In this document: positions 7,718 to 16,159 of the stretch, one piece after another
How the letters are laid out: each line of letters begins with the position of its first letter
Position numbering within the stretch: position 1 is the stretch's first letter
DNA from: Pseudomonadota bacterium
GTDB taxonomy: Bacteria > Pseudomonadota > Gammaproteobacteria > Steroidobacterales > Steroidobacteraceae
DNA length: 64,000 bases
Assembly (NCBI GenBank): GCA_023391815.1
Contig: JAEWAF010000089.1
Coordinates: forward strand, 1-64,000
Reading direction: 5' to 3'
The notes under the pieces: generated by a model
What the model was told of the DNA's origin: nothing
Database searches by the model: none
What the model saw: only the letters and a program-made list of their open reading frames with translations
Program-made: the position numbers and the translations under genes

Positions 7718-8460
7718 GCGGTTTGCGTGCTTATAAGGGCGCCACTGCGTCCAACCACACCGATGCGTTGGTGGTCCGTCACGCCGAGCTGGTCAAGCGG
7801 ATCGCCTATCACCTGGCGGGGCGCCTGCCGGCGTCGGTCGAAGTCTCCGATTTGATTCAGGCCGGCATGCTCGGCCTGCTGGAAGCCGCGTCCAACTATA
7901 CGGCGGATCGCGGAGCGAGCTTCGAAACGTATGCGGGCATCCGCATTCGTGGCGCGATGCTCGACGCACTTCGCAAGCTGGACTGGGCGCCGCGCTCGGT
8001 TCATCGCAAGGCGCGCGCAGCGGCCGCGGCCGTGCGTGAGTTGGAGGCGGAGTTCGGTCGCGAAGCTCGTGACAGCGAGATCGCCGAGAAGATGGGTGTG
8101 TCGCTCGATGAGTACCACCGCATCGCTCAGGACGCGGCGAGCTGTCGGGTCGCGAGCCTGGACGATTCGACCGGCGATGAAGAGTCGCTGCTCGGACGCG
8201 TCGAGGACGAGGGTGCGGATCCGTTCCTCGATGCGACGGAAGACGGGTTTCGCTCGGCGCTGGCGGGCGCGATCAAGGAGCTGCCGGAGCGCGAGCGTCT
8301 GGTGATGTCGATGTACTACGACGACGAGCTGAATCTGAAAGAGATCGGCGCGGTGTTGAAGGTGACCGAATCGCGGGTTTGCCAGCTGCACGGACAAGCA
8401 CTGGTGCGTTTGAAGGCTCGGCTGTCGGATTGGCGTGACCGCACCGAGAGCCGGATCTGA
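7714..8460 (+). CDS. fliA: RNA polymerase sigma-28 factor FliA
   Basis: A 248-residue sigma factor for late flagellar, motor and chemotaxis genes. Region 2 is seen in SDLIQAGMLGLLEAA and SFETYAGIRIRGAMLDALR, which is the FliA-typical promoter-melting segment. Region 3 follows (DSEIAEKMGVSLDEY), and region 4 ends with LKEIGAVLKVTESRVCQLH. The ATG at 7714 overlaps the flhG stop by four bases. The same window contains several sites that fit the sigma-28 consensus, at 22298, 22360, 27523 and 31973, so FliA probably controls the che operon downstream. Length and domains are normal. Confidence 0.97.
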   Translation: MSGLRAYKGATASNHTDALVVRHAELVKRIAYHLAGRLPASVEVSDLIQAGMLGLLEAASNYTADRGASFETYAGIRIRGAMLDALRKLDWAPRSVHRKARAAAAAVRELEAEFGREARDSEIAEKMGVSLDEYHRIAQDAASCRVASLDDSTGDEESLLGRVEDEGADPFLDATEDGFRSALAGAIKELPERERLVMSMYYDDELNLKEIGAVLKVTESRVCQLHGQALVRLKARLSDWRDRTESRI

Positions 8461-8476
8461 GAGAGGAGAGGCTGAA

Positions 8477-8863
8477 GTGAGCAAAGATATGAAGTTCCTG
8501 GTGGTCGACGATTTCTCGACCATGCGTCGAATCATCAAGAACCTGTTGAACGACCTGGGCTACCAGAACGTGCAGGAGGCCGACGACGGCCAGACCGCGC
8601 TGCCGATCCTGCAGGCCGGCGGCATCGAATTCCTGGTCACCGACTGGAACATGCCCGGCATGCCGGGGCTGGACCTGTTGAAGGCCGTGCGCTCGGATCC
8701 GAAGCTGGCGAAGCTCCCGGTGCTGATGCTGACCGCCGAAGCCAAGCGCGAGCAGATCATCGAAGCGGCGCAGGCCGGCGTGAACGGCTACGTCATCAAG
8801 CCTTTCACCGCGGTCACGCTCAAGGAAAAGATCGACAAGATCCTGGAGCAGCGCGCCGCCTAA
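8477..8863 (+). CDS. cheY: Chemotaxis response regulator CheY
   Basis: A 128-residue single receiver domain. The acidic pair D11/D12, the phosphoacceptor D56 in TDWNMPG and the conserved YVIKPF lysine are all in place. It matches the CheY that binds the flagellar switch. The start is the GTG at 8477, preceded by the strong purine-rich site GAGAGGAGAGG. It lies 16 bases after fliA and 39 bases before cheZ, as in Pseudomonas. This is the motor-facing CheY; the second receiver at 23146 is more likely an accessory one. Confidence 0.95.
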   Translation: MSKDMKFLVVDDFSTMRRIIKNLLNDLGYQNVQEADDGQTALPILQAGGIEFLVTDWNMPGMPGLDLLKAVRSDPKLAKLPVLMLTAEAKREQIIEAAQAGVNGYVIKPFTAVTLKEKIDKILEQRAA

Positions 8864-8902
8864 AGCACGCGCACGCCACAAGCGAACATTGAGCTGACCA
8901 TC

Positions 8903-9655
8903 ATGACTTCAGGCATAGAAGCGCTACGCAACGACTACGGCTCCAGCATTGCCACGCTGGCCGGTGCGCTCGCCGCCGGCGATGAGCATTTGTTTCTTTC
9001 CGAGCTGGACCTGCTCGTGCACAAGCGCGAGCGCACGCTGTTCTCGGAGCTGCGCAAGCTGACCGGCGATCTGCAATCCGCGCTCGATCGTTTCAGCGTC
9101 GACTCGCGCCTGGTGGATCTGGCCGAGAAAGAAGTGCCGGATGCACGCGCGCGCCTCGATCACGTGTTGAAGATGACCGATGAAGCGGCTCACCGCACGA
9201 TGGACCTGGTGGAGCAGTGTGGCCCGCTCGCCGACCGCACGGCTCGCGGCGCCGGTGACATCAGTGGCATGTGGACCAAGTTCCGCGCCCGCAAGATCGA
9301 GATCGATGAGTTCCGCGCGATGATCCAGAAGATGGACGCGTTTCTCGTGGCGTCGCGCGCCGATATGGATAAAGTGCGCGGCAATCTGACCGAAGTGTTG
9401 ATGGCTCAGGGTTATCAGGACCTGTCGGGTCAGATCATTCGCGGTGTGATGAAGCTCGTCGCGGAGCTGGAGACCGCGCTGGTGGATCTGGTGCGTCTGT
9501 CACGCACGGGGCCGGGTGCATTGCCCATCGAGAAGCCGACGCCGAGCGACGGCATGTCTCGCGGATTCGGTCCGGCGGTGCCTGGTGTCGACAACGGTCC
9601 CTCGGCCAGCAGCCAGGACGACGTGGATTCATTGCTCGCCGGGCTCGGCATGTAA
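8903..9655 (+). CDS. cheZ: CheY-P phosphatase CheZ
   Basis: A 250-residue, mostly helical protein that dephosphorylates CheY-P. The catalytic block AQGYQDLSGQIIRGV (about residues 172-186) holds the glutamine that positions water. The C-terminal peptide SQDDVDSLLAGLGM is the CheY-docking tail, equivalent to the E. coli end. The linker before it is rich in Pro, Gly and Ser. It sits directly after cheY, with the motor genes 81 bases downstream. Confidence 0.95.
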   Translation: MTSGIEALRNDYGSSIATLAGALAAGDEHLFLSELDLLVHKRERTLFSELRKLTGDLQSALDRFSVDSRLVDLAEKEVPDARARLDHVLKMTDEAAHRTMDLVEQCGPLADRTARGAGDISGMWTKFRARKIEIDEFRAMIQKMDAFLVASRADMDKVRGNLTEVLMAQGYQDLSGQIIRGVMKLVAELETALVDLVRLSRTGPGALPIEKPTPSDGMSRGFGPAVPGVDNGPSASSQDDVDSLLAGLGM

Positions 9656-9736
9656 TTGCCAGCGACGCTGACTGCTCAACGGGCGATCGGTCGGCACCGC
9701 GGCGACGACTAGTTAGAAGGAAGACGACCTCGCCCC

Positions 9737-10477
9737 ATGGATATTCTTTCGCTCATCGGCCTGGTGCTCGCGGCCTGTGCGATCCTCATCGGCGCCGTTC
9801 TGAAAGGCGCGGGGATCCATTCGCTGTTGTCGGGCGCGGCGTTCATGATCGTGGTGGTCGGCACGATCGCGGCCATTTGCGTGCAGACGCCACTGCACGT
9901 GATGAAACGCGCGTTGTCGATTCTGCCTTGGGTGTTCTCGCCGCCCACCTCCGAGCGCGACGCCATGATCAAAAAAATGGTCGAGTGGAGCAACACGGCT
10001 CGCAAGCAAGGCTTGCTGGGCCTGGAGTCGTTGATCGACCGCGAGCGCGACGACTTCGTGCGCAAGGGTTTGCAACTGGTGGTGGACGGCAGCGAGCCCG
10101 AGATCATTCGTAACGTGCTCGAAGTGGACTTGAACACGCGCGAGCAGGCCGACACGCGTGCTGCCAAAGTGTTCGAAGGCATGGGAGTCTATGCGCCGAC
10201 CCTCGGTATCATCGGCGCCGTGCTCGGCTTGATGGCGGTGATGCAGAACCTCGCCGATCCGGCCAAGCTCGGCCACGGCATCGCCGCGGCGTTCGTTGCA
10301 ACCATTTACGGCATCGGCTTCGCCAACCTGTTCTTCCTGCCGGTCGCGAGCAAGCTCAAGGTCGCGATCCAGGGCCTGAGCCAGACGCGCGAGATGGTGA
10401 TCGAAGGCATGATCTCGATCGCGCAGGGCGAGAACCCGCGCAGTATCGAAGCGAAGCTGCAGGGTTATCTGCACTAG
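9737..10477 (+). CDS. motC: Flagellar stator protein MotC (MotA family)
   Basis: A 246-residue member of the MotA/PomA proton-channel family. Hydrophobic helices lie at about residues 3-21 and 31-50, and a pair near 150-200 (TLGIIGAVLGLMAVMQNL, then FVATIYGIGFANLFFLPVA). The cytoplasmic loop carries the charged residues that contact FliG (ERDDFVRKGLQLVVDG). The length agrees with the short MotC/PomA type. It pairs with the MotB-type gene 16 bases downstream. An AGAAGGAAG purine stretch lies upstream of the start. Confidence 0.93.
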   Translation: MDILSLIGLVLAACAILIGAVLKGAGIHSLLSGAAFMIVVVGTIAAICVQTPLHVMKRALSILPWVFSPPTSERDAMIKKMVEWSNTARKQGLLGLESLIDRERDDFVRKGLQLVVDGSEPEIIRNVLEVDLNTREQADTRAAKVFEGMGVYAPTLGIIGAVLGLMAVMQNLADPAKLGHGIAAAFVATIYGIGFANLFFLPVASKLKVAIQGLSQTREMVIEGMISIAQGENPRSIEAKLQGYLH

Positions 10478-10493
10478 CGAGCCCAGCAACATC

Positions 10494-11474
10494 ATGGGCC
10501 GCCGCCACCACCACGAAGAGCACACCAACCACGAAGCGTGGGCCATTCCCTATGGCGACCTGGTGACGTTGCTGCTGGCCTTCTTCGTCGTGATGTACGC
10601 GATGTCCTCGGTCAACGAGGGCAAGTATCGAATTCTGTCCGACTCGCTCGTGGCCGCGTTCCGTGGCTCGCCTCGCACCCTGCAGCCGATTCAAGTCGGT
10701 GAGAAGAGCGTCGGCTCGGGCGCCGATATCAACATGACGATCGTGCAGCAGGCCATGCTCAACGGCCAGCCACGCAGCATGCTCGAGCCTTCGCCGTTGC
10801 AGGTCTCCGATGTGGTGAGTCAGGGCAGCCGTCACGCCGCGGACAATGCCTACGAAGCCGAACACTCTTCGGCGGCGATGGCGGAGCTCAACAGTGTCGC
10901 GGCCGAAGTCGAGAACGCGATGAGCGAGCTGATCCGCGATCAGATGATCGTGGTGCGCCGACACGGCGTATGGGTGGAAGTCGAGATCCGCACCGACATT
11001 CTGTTCCCGAGCGGCGTCGCGGTGCTCTCGCCCAAGGCGCAAGACATCCTCAAGCAGCTGGCGCTGACGCTGAAGCCGTTCCCCAATGCGATTCGCGTCG
11101 AAGGTCACACCGACAACCGGCCGATCAAGTCCGCCGCGTTCACGTCGAACTGGGAGTTGTCGGCGGCGCGCGCCGCCAGCGTCGTTCACTTGTTCACCGA
11201 TGCCGGCATGGATCCGCATCGTCTGGCGATCGTCGGCCTGGGGGAATATCGTCCCGCCTATCCGAACGATACCGAGCAGAATCGCAATCTGAATCGACGC
11301 GTGCTGCTGGTCATCCTGAGCGGCAAAGGCAATCCCGAAGGCGACTACGCCGGCGATCGCGGTCAGCCGGAGGTCGCGCCCGCTCCGCAACCCGAGCCAC
11401 AACTCCCGCAACCCCAACCGGCGGTTACCACCGCTCAGACCCTCGCGCCACCGGTGTCCCCCGGCGGCAAGTAA
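10494..11474 (+). CDS. motD: Flagellar stator protein MotD (MotB family, OmpA-like)
   Basis: A 326-residue stator partner. The N-terminus has the MotB pattern of a His-rich head and then a single membrane helix, PYGDLVTLLLAFFVVMYAMS, with the essential proton-binding Asp in GD. A periplasmic linker leads to an OmpA-like peptidoglycan-binding domain (about residues 165-285), marked by VEGHTDNRPI and NRNLNRRVLLVILSG. The end is a Pro/Gln-rich tail. The second CheA-CheB and parA-cheW blocks that follow motCD in Pseudomonas are missing here and polysaccharide genes take their place. Confidence 0.93.
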   Translation: MGRRHHHEEHTNHEAWAIPYGDLVTLLLAFFVVMYAMSSVNEGKYRILSDSLVAAFRGSPRTLQPIQVGEKSVGSGADINMTIVQQAMLNGQPRSMLEPSPLQVSDVVSQGSRHAADNAYEAEHSSAAMAELNSVAAEVENAMSELIRDQMIVVRRHGVWVEVEIRTDILFPSGVAVLSPKAQDILKQLALTLKPFPNAIRVEGHTDNRPIKSAAFTSNWELSAARAASVVHLFTDAGMDPHRLAIVGLGEYRPAYPNDTEQNRNLNRRVLLVILSGKGNPEGDYAGDRGQPEVAPAPQPEPQLPQPQPAVTTAQTLAPPVSPGGK

Positions 11475-11593
11475 AGATTCCGTAATCGGCGCTCTGGAAC
11501 CGGCGCCGACGCGGCGCGTTAAGTGCCAAATCCGCGATGCGATTCCGCGGAAGAACGGACAAGGCGTCGAAGCGCCTTAGGCACAGCGGGTCC

Positions 11594-12874
11594 ATGATTG
11601 CATCTTCTCCGTCCATTTCGATGGGGCTCAACACCGGGCGCAATGCGATTGCGCTGCTCGTCTGCAGGATCGGCGCGGACCTGCTCAATTTCCTGCTGTT
11701 CCTGGTGGTGTCCCGTCGCTTCGGCCCCGAAGGCATGGGCGAGTACGGCTACTGTTTCGCGCTGGCCGGCCTGGTTTATTACGCGGCGACGCTCGGTATC
11801 GACGAGTTCGGGGTGCGCGAATACTCGCGCCTGCCCGCCGAGCGACGTTCGCAATTGATCTCCAATCTGCTCGGCTCGCAGGTCTGCATCGCCGTCGTCG
11901 CGATGCTGGTGCTGTTCTGCTACTTGTTGATCACCCAGCCCTCGCCGAGCACGTTGCTCATCATCGTCTCGATGACCATCTATCAGATGGGCGCGGCGTT
12001 TTCGGCGACGCTGTTCGTTCCGGCCATGGCCGAGCAACAGATGTTGCCGCCGGCCTTGATCAATCTGCTCGGCCGGGGCTCCGCTTTCGTCATCACGGGT
12101 GTGTTGATCTGGGTGTTCGAATGGTCGTTGCACGTCGCGTCGATCGCGTTCGCCGCCGGCGGCTTGTTGATGCTGGTGCTGGCGGCGCGCTCGGCAGTCT
12201 CGTTCAAGGCTCATCTGCTGCCGAATCTCGACAGTCGCAGCGTGCTCGAAGGGACGCAGCGATTGTGGTCGTTCGCCGCGGTGGGCCTGCTCGGTCAGTT
12301 GTTGAATCGTATCGGCGTGATCGCGCTGTCGTTGCAACTGGGTGAAGCCGCCGCCGGTATCTATGCCACCGGACTGAAACTGGTGGAGGTGGCCTGTCTG
12401 CCGCTGGTCTTCATCGGTGTGGCCGCGTACCCGCGACTGTGTCTGGCGTTCGCCGATCCGGTGGATTTTCGACGACTGACACGTCAGGGGCTGATCCTCG
12501 GCGTGGCGCTCGCGGCAATGCTGGCTCTCGCCATGTATCTACTGGTCCCGCCGTTGCTGGTGCCGGTGCTCGGCAACCGATTCGCCGGCGCCGAAACCAT
12601 CATCGCGATCATGGCGGCCATCGTGTTCGCGCAGGGCATCGAAATCGTGCTCGGCCGCTTGATGCTGGCGGCGAACTTGAATGTGGCGCGCGCCGTGCGA
12701 ATCACCCTGGGTACCGTCGTCTGCATACTACTGACGGTTGGCTTTACACCTTTGTTCGGTATCGAAGCGACCATCGCCGCGCTGGTCGTCTCTTATTTAT
12801 TCGTGGATCTACTCTATTTCGGCAGTCTGTCCGGCGCGCTCCGTCGGCACAGCTATGCCCCGGGACTGATATGA
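11594..12874 (+). CDS. Wzx-like polysaccharide flippase
   Basis: About 426 residues with 12 or more hydrophobic segments and the typical start GLNTGRNAIALLVCRIGADL. It continues as a polysaccharide exporter of the MOP superfamily (RRFGPEGMGEYGYCFALAGL). Such proteins flip lipid-linked oligosaccharides across the inner membrane. The start is uncertain: 11594 is used, but ATGs at 11537 and just downstream of 11594 are possible and none has a strong ribosome binding site. Its stop overlaps the PIG-L start (ATGA), so the three genes 11594-14819 form one unit. A 6-bp GC-rich hairpin (11487-11508) separates it from motD. Confidence 0.82.
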   Translation: MIASSPSISMGLNTGRNAIALLVCRIGADLLNFLLFLVVSRRFGPEGMGEYGYCFALAGLVYYAATLGIDEFGVREYSRLPAERRSQLISNLLGSQVCIAVVAMLVLFCYLLITQPSPSTLLIIVSMTIYQMGAAFSATLFVPAMAEQQMLPPALINLLGRGSAFVITGVLIWVFEWSLHVASIAFAAGGLLMLVLAARSAVSFKAHLLPNLDSRSVLEGTQRLWSFAAVGLLGQLLNRIGVIALSLQLGEAAAGIYATGLKLVEVACLPLVFIGVAAYPRLCLAFADPVDFRRLTRQGLILGVALAAMLALAMYLLVPPLLVPVLGNRFAGAETIIAIMAAIVFAQGIEIVLGRLMLAANLNVARAVRITLGTVVCILLTVGFTPLFGIEATIAALVVSYLFVDLLYFGSLSGALRRHSYAPGLI

Positions 12875-13710
12875 AACGGTTGACCAAGCTGCTGCTGAAA
12901 AGACTCAGTCGCGCAGCCCGACCCTATCTGCAATCGCATGGGCTGTTGCAAGTCTCGGGCGTTTACAACAATTCGGCGATGGTCTGGCAACCCGGCGCCG
13001 AGCAGGTGCTCGTGCTCGCGCCCCACATGGACGATGAAACGATTGGCTGCGGCGGAACGTTGGCCTTGCATGCACAACGCGGCGCACGCATCACGGTGGT
13101 GTTTCTCACAGACGGCCGTAACGGCAGCAGTGAGGTGAACACCTTGTACGGCGAAGAACGTGAACGAAAGCAGCGGGAGCTGGTCGAACTCCGCACTACC
13201 GAGGCACGGGCGGCGTTACAGCGGCTCGGCATCGATCGTATGGTTTGCCTCGGCGCCGAGGACGGCGCGCTCGAGAAATGCGACCGGACGGCGGACAGAC
13301 TGCGCGAGGTGCTGTTGAAAGAACAGCCGGAGATCGTCTACCTGCCGTTCTATCTGGAAGAGCATGCGGATCATCGGGCCACGAGTCGGGTGTTGCTCGA
13401 TGCCGTGGCGGGTACGTCACTACAGTTCCAATGCATGGGCTACGAAGTGTGGACGCCGCTGTTTCCGAACTGCCTGGTCCGCATCGACAGCGTCGCCGAC
13501 ACGAAGAAACAGGCGCTGGGGGAATACCGCAGTCAGTTGGAACAGTGCGATTACCTGCACGCCAGCCTGGGCTTGAATGCGTACCGCTCGGCCGGGCTGT
13601 TGAATCCGCCGGGCTTCCACGGCGGCTACGCCGAAGCTTTTCATGTGACGCCGTTGTCGCAGTACCGTGAGCAGTTCAGTGCGTATCGCAAGCAGTCCGC
13701 GATGAGTTGA
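12871..13710 (+). CDS. PIG-L family N-deacetylase
   Basis: A 279-residue zinc-dependent deacetylase of the PIG-L/LmbE family. These enzymes remove acetyl groups from N-acetylglucosamine-type sugars on lipids or small molecules. The metal motif reads PHMDDETIGCGG (about residues 50-61), where the usual HPDDE has Met in place of Pro. The second zinc ligand region EEHADHRATSRV is present near residue 162. Context with a flippase and a glycosyltransferase suggests it trims an amino sugar of a surface or flagellar glycan; that role is inference. Confidence 0.85.
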   Translation: MKRLTKLLLKRLSRAARPYLQSHGLLQVSGVYNNSAMVWQPGAEQVLVLAPHMDDETIGCGGTLALHAQRGARITVVFLTDGRNGSSEVNTLYGEERERKQRELVELRTTEARAALQRLGIDRMVCLGAEDGALEKCDRTADRLREVLLKEQPEIVYLPFYLEEHADHRATSRVLLDAVAGTSLQFQCMGYEVWTPLFPNCLVRIDSVADTKKQALGEYRSQLEQCDYLHASLGLNAYRSAGLLNPPGFHGGYAEAFHVTPLSQYREQFSAYRKQSAMS

Positions 13711-14819
13711 TGCCCATGCGTCTAGGGATCATGTTGCGTCATTTCGATCAGCACGAAGGCGGTGTGAAGGTCTACACCCGCGAAGTCGTGCGCTCGCTGA
13801 TCGAGCTCAATCGCAAGCACGAGATCGTGCTGTTGTTTCGTAATCGACAGCGGCTCGGCACTTACAGCGGCGTGGACGGCGTGCGCGAAGTGCTGCTGGA
13901 GGGCGGTCCCATTCTTTACTGGGATCAGATCAAGGTGCCGCGCGCGGTGGATGAGCTCGGCATCGATGTGCTGTTCAATCCCAAGTATTCGATTCCCCTG
14001 CGCGCCAAGTGCAAGACCTCGTGGGTGTGTCACGGCATGGACTGGTACGCCATGCCGCAGGCACAGGCGTTCCTCGACCGCATGAGTCATCGCTATCTCG
14101 TGCCGCGCTATGCCGCCAAGGCCGATGCTTTGATCTCGGTCTCCGCTGTCACGACTGATCACCTACAACAATATCTGCAAGTGCCGCGCGCGCGGATCCA
14201 CACCATTTATTCGGGACTGAACGAGGGCTTTCGCAAACGGTTGACGCCGGCGCAGCTGGAACAGGTCCGCCAGCGATTTTCGTTGCCGTCGCGGTTCCTC
14301 TTGTATTGCGGCGCTGTCTATCCGCCGAAGAACTTCACGCGGCTGATCCAGGCGTACGCCAAAGTCGGTCCGGCGCAGGGCGTGCCGCTGGTGATCGCCG
14401 GCGGCGGCAATCGCTATCTGTCCGAGCACGAGCTGGATGAGCCCAAGCGTCAGAATATCGCCGAGTGGGTGAAGTGGCCCGGCTGGATCGAAAACAAGGA
14501 CCTGCCCGCGTTCTATCAGCTGGCGGAGGGGCTGTTGTTGCCGTCCTTATATGAGTCGGTCGGCATGCCCATCATGGAAGCCATGGCGTGCAGCTGTCCG
14601 GTACTCACCTCGGATCGCTTCGGCACCAAGGAGATCGCCGGCGATGCCGCGCTGCTGGTCGATCCGGAGTCGGTGGATGCGATCGCCGCGGGCATCGATC
14701 GCCTGCTCAACGACCGCCAGTTGCGGGAAACCAATATCGCGGCAGGCCTGGCGCGTGCCGAGCGGTTCTCGTGGACCCATACAGCCGCTGAATTGCTGCG
14801 GGTTCTGGAAAGCCTGTAG
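13710..14819 (+). CDS. Family 4 glycosyltransferase
   Basis: A 369-residue GT-B fold enzyme. The donor-binding C-terminal half carries LLYCGAVYPPKNFTRLIQAY and the signature LYESVGMPIMEAMACSCPVL, with the E-x7-E-type nucleotide-sugar site. The N-terminal half shows HEGGVKVYTREVVRSL, the acceptor side. It transfers a sugar from a nucleotide donor; the sugar cannot be read from the sequence. The start is ATG 13710, overlapping the PIG-L stop by one base, though ATG 13716 is possible. Confidence 0.88.
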   Translation: MPMRLGIMLRHFDQHEGGVKVYTREVVRSLIELNRKHEIVLLFRNRQRLGTYSGVDGVREVLLEGGPILYWDQIKVPRAVDELGIDVLFNPKYSIPLRAKCKTSWVCHGMDWYAMPQAQAFLDRMSHRYLVPRYAAKADALISVSAVTTDHLQQYLQVPRARIHTIYSGLNEGFRKRLTPAQLEQVRQRFSLPSRFLLYCGAVYPPKNFTRLIQAYAKVGPAQGVPLVIAGGGNRYLSEHELDEPKRQNIAEWVKWPGWIENKDLPAFYQLAEGLLLPSLYESVGMPIMEAMACSCPVLTSDRFGTKEIAGDAALLVDPESVDAIAAGIDRLLNDRQLRETNIAAGLARAERFSWTHTAAELLRVLESL

Positions 14820-14868
14820 CATCGTCCCATTGCAGTGATGAACTGCGCACTACCACGCGGGGCATGCC

Positions 14869-15381
14869 ATGCGCGTTCTGGAAACCGACCGGCTGGTGCT
14901 GCGGCGGCTGACGCTCGACGACGCTGAATTCATTTTCAGGCTGGTCAACGAGCCGGCCTGGCTGCGCTACATCGGCGACAAGCACGTGCGCAATCTGGAC
15001 GATGCGCGCAACTATCTACGGACCGGGCCACTGGACATGTACCAGCGCTTCGGCTTCGGCATGTTTCTGTGCGAGCTGAAGAGCACCGGCGAAGCGGTCG
15101 GCTCGTGCGGTCTGCTGAAGCGGGACACGTTGCCGGATCCGGATATCGGCTATGCGTTCCTGCCGGAACATTGGGGCAAGGGTTATGCGCAGGAAGCCGC
15201 GTCGGCCGTGCTCAAGTACGGGCATCGCGAGCATCGGTTGCCTCGCATCCTCGCCATCACCTCGCCCGACAACGAGCGCTCCATTCAGGTGCTGCAAAAG
15301 TGCGGCATGCACTTCCAGCGTTTCATCGAGATGGCGGAAAAAGATCAGGTCAAGCTGTTCGCGCTGGAGTTCATCGGCTGA
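14869..15381 (+). CDS. GNAT acetyltransferase, RimJ/RimL type
   Basis: A 170-residue acetyl-CoA-dependent N-acetyltransferase. It opens with ETDRLVLRRLTLDDAEFIF and has the acetyl-CoA loop LPEHWGKGYAQEAASAVL (about residues 99-116). The late motif SPDNERSIQVLQKCGMHF is characteristic of RimJ/RimL relatives. The target could be a ribosomal protein, an amino sugar or a small molecule. Its position after a sugar-modifying cassette makes a glycan role possible but unproven. The spacing of 49 bases to the glycosyltransferase permits cotranscription. Confidence 0.85.
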   Translation: MRVLETDRLVLRRLTLDDAEFIFRLVNEPAWLRYIGDKHVRNLDDARNYLRTGPLDMYQRFGFGMFLCELKSTGEAVGSCGLLKRDTLPDPDIGYAFLPEHWGKGYAQEAASAVLKYGHREHRLPRILAITSPDNERSIQVLQKCGMHFQRFIEMAEKDQVKLFALEFIG

Positions 15382-15412
15382 GTCGAGGCGCGCTCCGGGC
15401 GCGACTCTCATA

Positions 15413-16030
15413 TTAGCTGTCAGCCTCGCGCTCGCGGTTCTCCATCAGCAGCGAGAACATCTGTCCGCGCAGCTCGGCGGCCGTGCGACGCTCGAAGCTG
15501 ACATGCAGCGGGGCGTAGTGATGACAGGCAAACAAACCCCACAACCGACCTTCTCTGGGAATTCACATCGCGGATGCTTCGCAAGCATGCCCTGCACGCG
15601 ATTCATCATGCCCCGGACCAGCGCGCTCGCGTTCACCGAGTGGGCGGCGACGCCGAGCTCGCACTCGATCACCGCCAGGCCGTCGAGCGTATGCACGACC
15701 AAGTCGAAGCGGCGGGGGAGTCGTGGATCGGGATATCGAACAGGCGGGCGGCGGTCCCCGTCATGTTCACGATATGCAGTTGATTGCGCAGCGTATGGAC
15801 CGCGCCCGCATGCATGAAATTCAGCAGCGAGCGGCCCAGCATGTCGGCCGGTGCAACTTTCAGCCGGCCAGCGACGTTGCTGGATACGCGCCGCACGGAC
15901 CAGTCCGGGGTCGGACGGCGAGCAGAAAACCGAAAGGTTGAATGGCGCCGGGCAGATGAATGGGCTCGCGGTCGCGATTGGTGAGATCGACCGAGGTGAC
16001 GAGCGAAGGGCCGGGACAGTCATCGCTGAA
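15413..16030 (-). pseudogene. Decayed bacteriophytochrome (PAS-GAF remnant)
   Basis: On the minus strand three reading frames together spell the N-terminal part of a bacteriophytochrome. One frame gives VDLTNRDREPIHLPGAIQPF, the hallmark N-terminal PAS start. After a shift near 15912 another gives DWSVRRVSSNVAGRLKVAPA and LGRSLLNFMHAGAVHTLRNQ. After a shift near 15717 comes RRFDLVVHTLDGLAVIEC and SALVRGMMNRVQGMLA. The third frame resumes at GLFACHHYAPLHVSFERRTA, which in intact proteins is the end of the GAF domain, then stops at TAA 15413-15415. The GAF core with the bilin pocket and the whole PHY and kinase part are gone. The gene lies head to head with the Crp/Fnr gene. I judge it non-functional. 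Confidence 0.85.
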
Positions 16031-16109
16031 TTCCAAGAGCGCGGGCGAGCGGGCGGATCGATTATTTTTTCGGGGCGACGCAGGCTACTGAGACGGCGCG
16101 AAGCGGTCT

Positions 16110-16123
16110 GTGCAAATTTGTAC
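16110..16123. promoter_or_regulatory. GTGCAAATTTGTAC dyad upstream of the Crp/Fnr gene
   Basis: A 14-base near-palindrome (6 of 7 pairs) 36 bases before the start of the Crp/Fnr-type gene. A very similar site, GTGCAAATTTTGTAC, lies at 39402-39416 before a response-regulator gene. A half match (GTACAAA, 16998-17004) lies just before the kinase gene. It may be an operator shared by these genes, perhaps an autoregulatory one. Confidence 0.35.
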
Positions 16124-16159
16124 CGTTCCCGCCTACAACGAACGAGGGATCGAGGGGGC

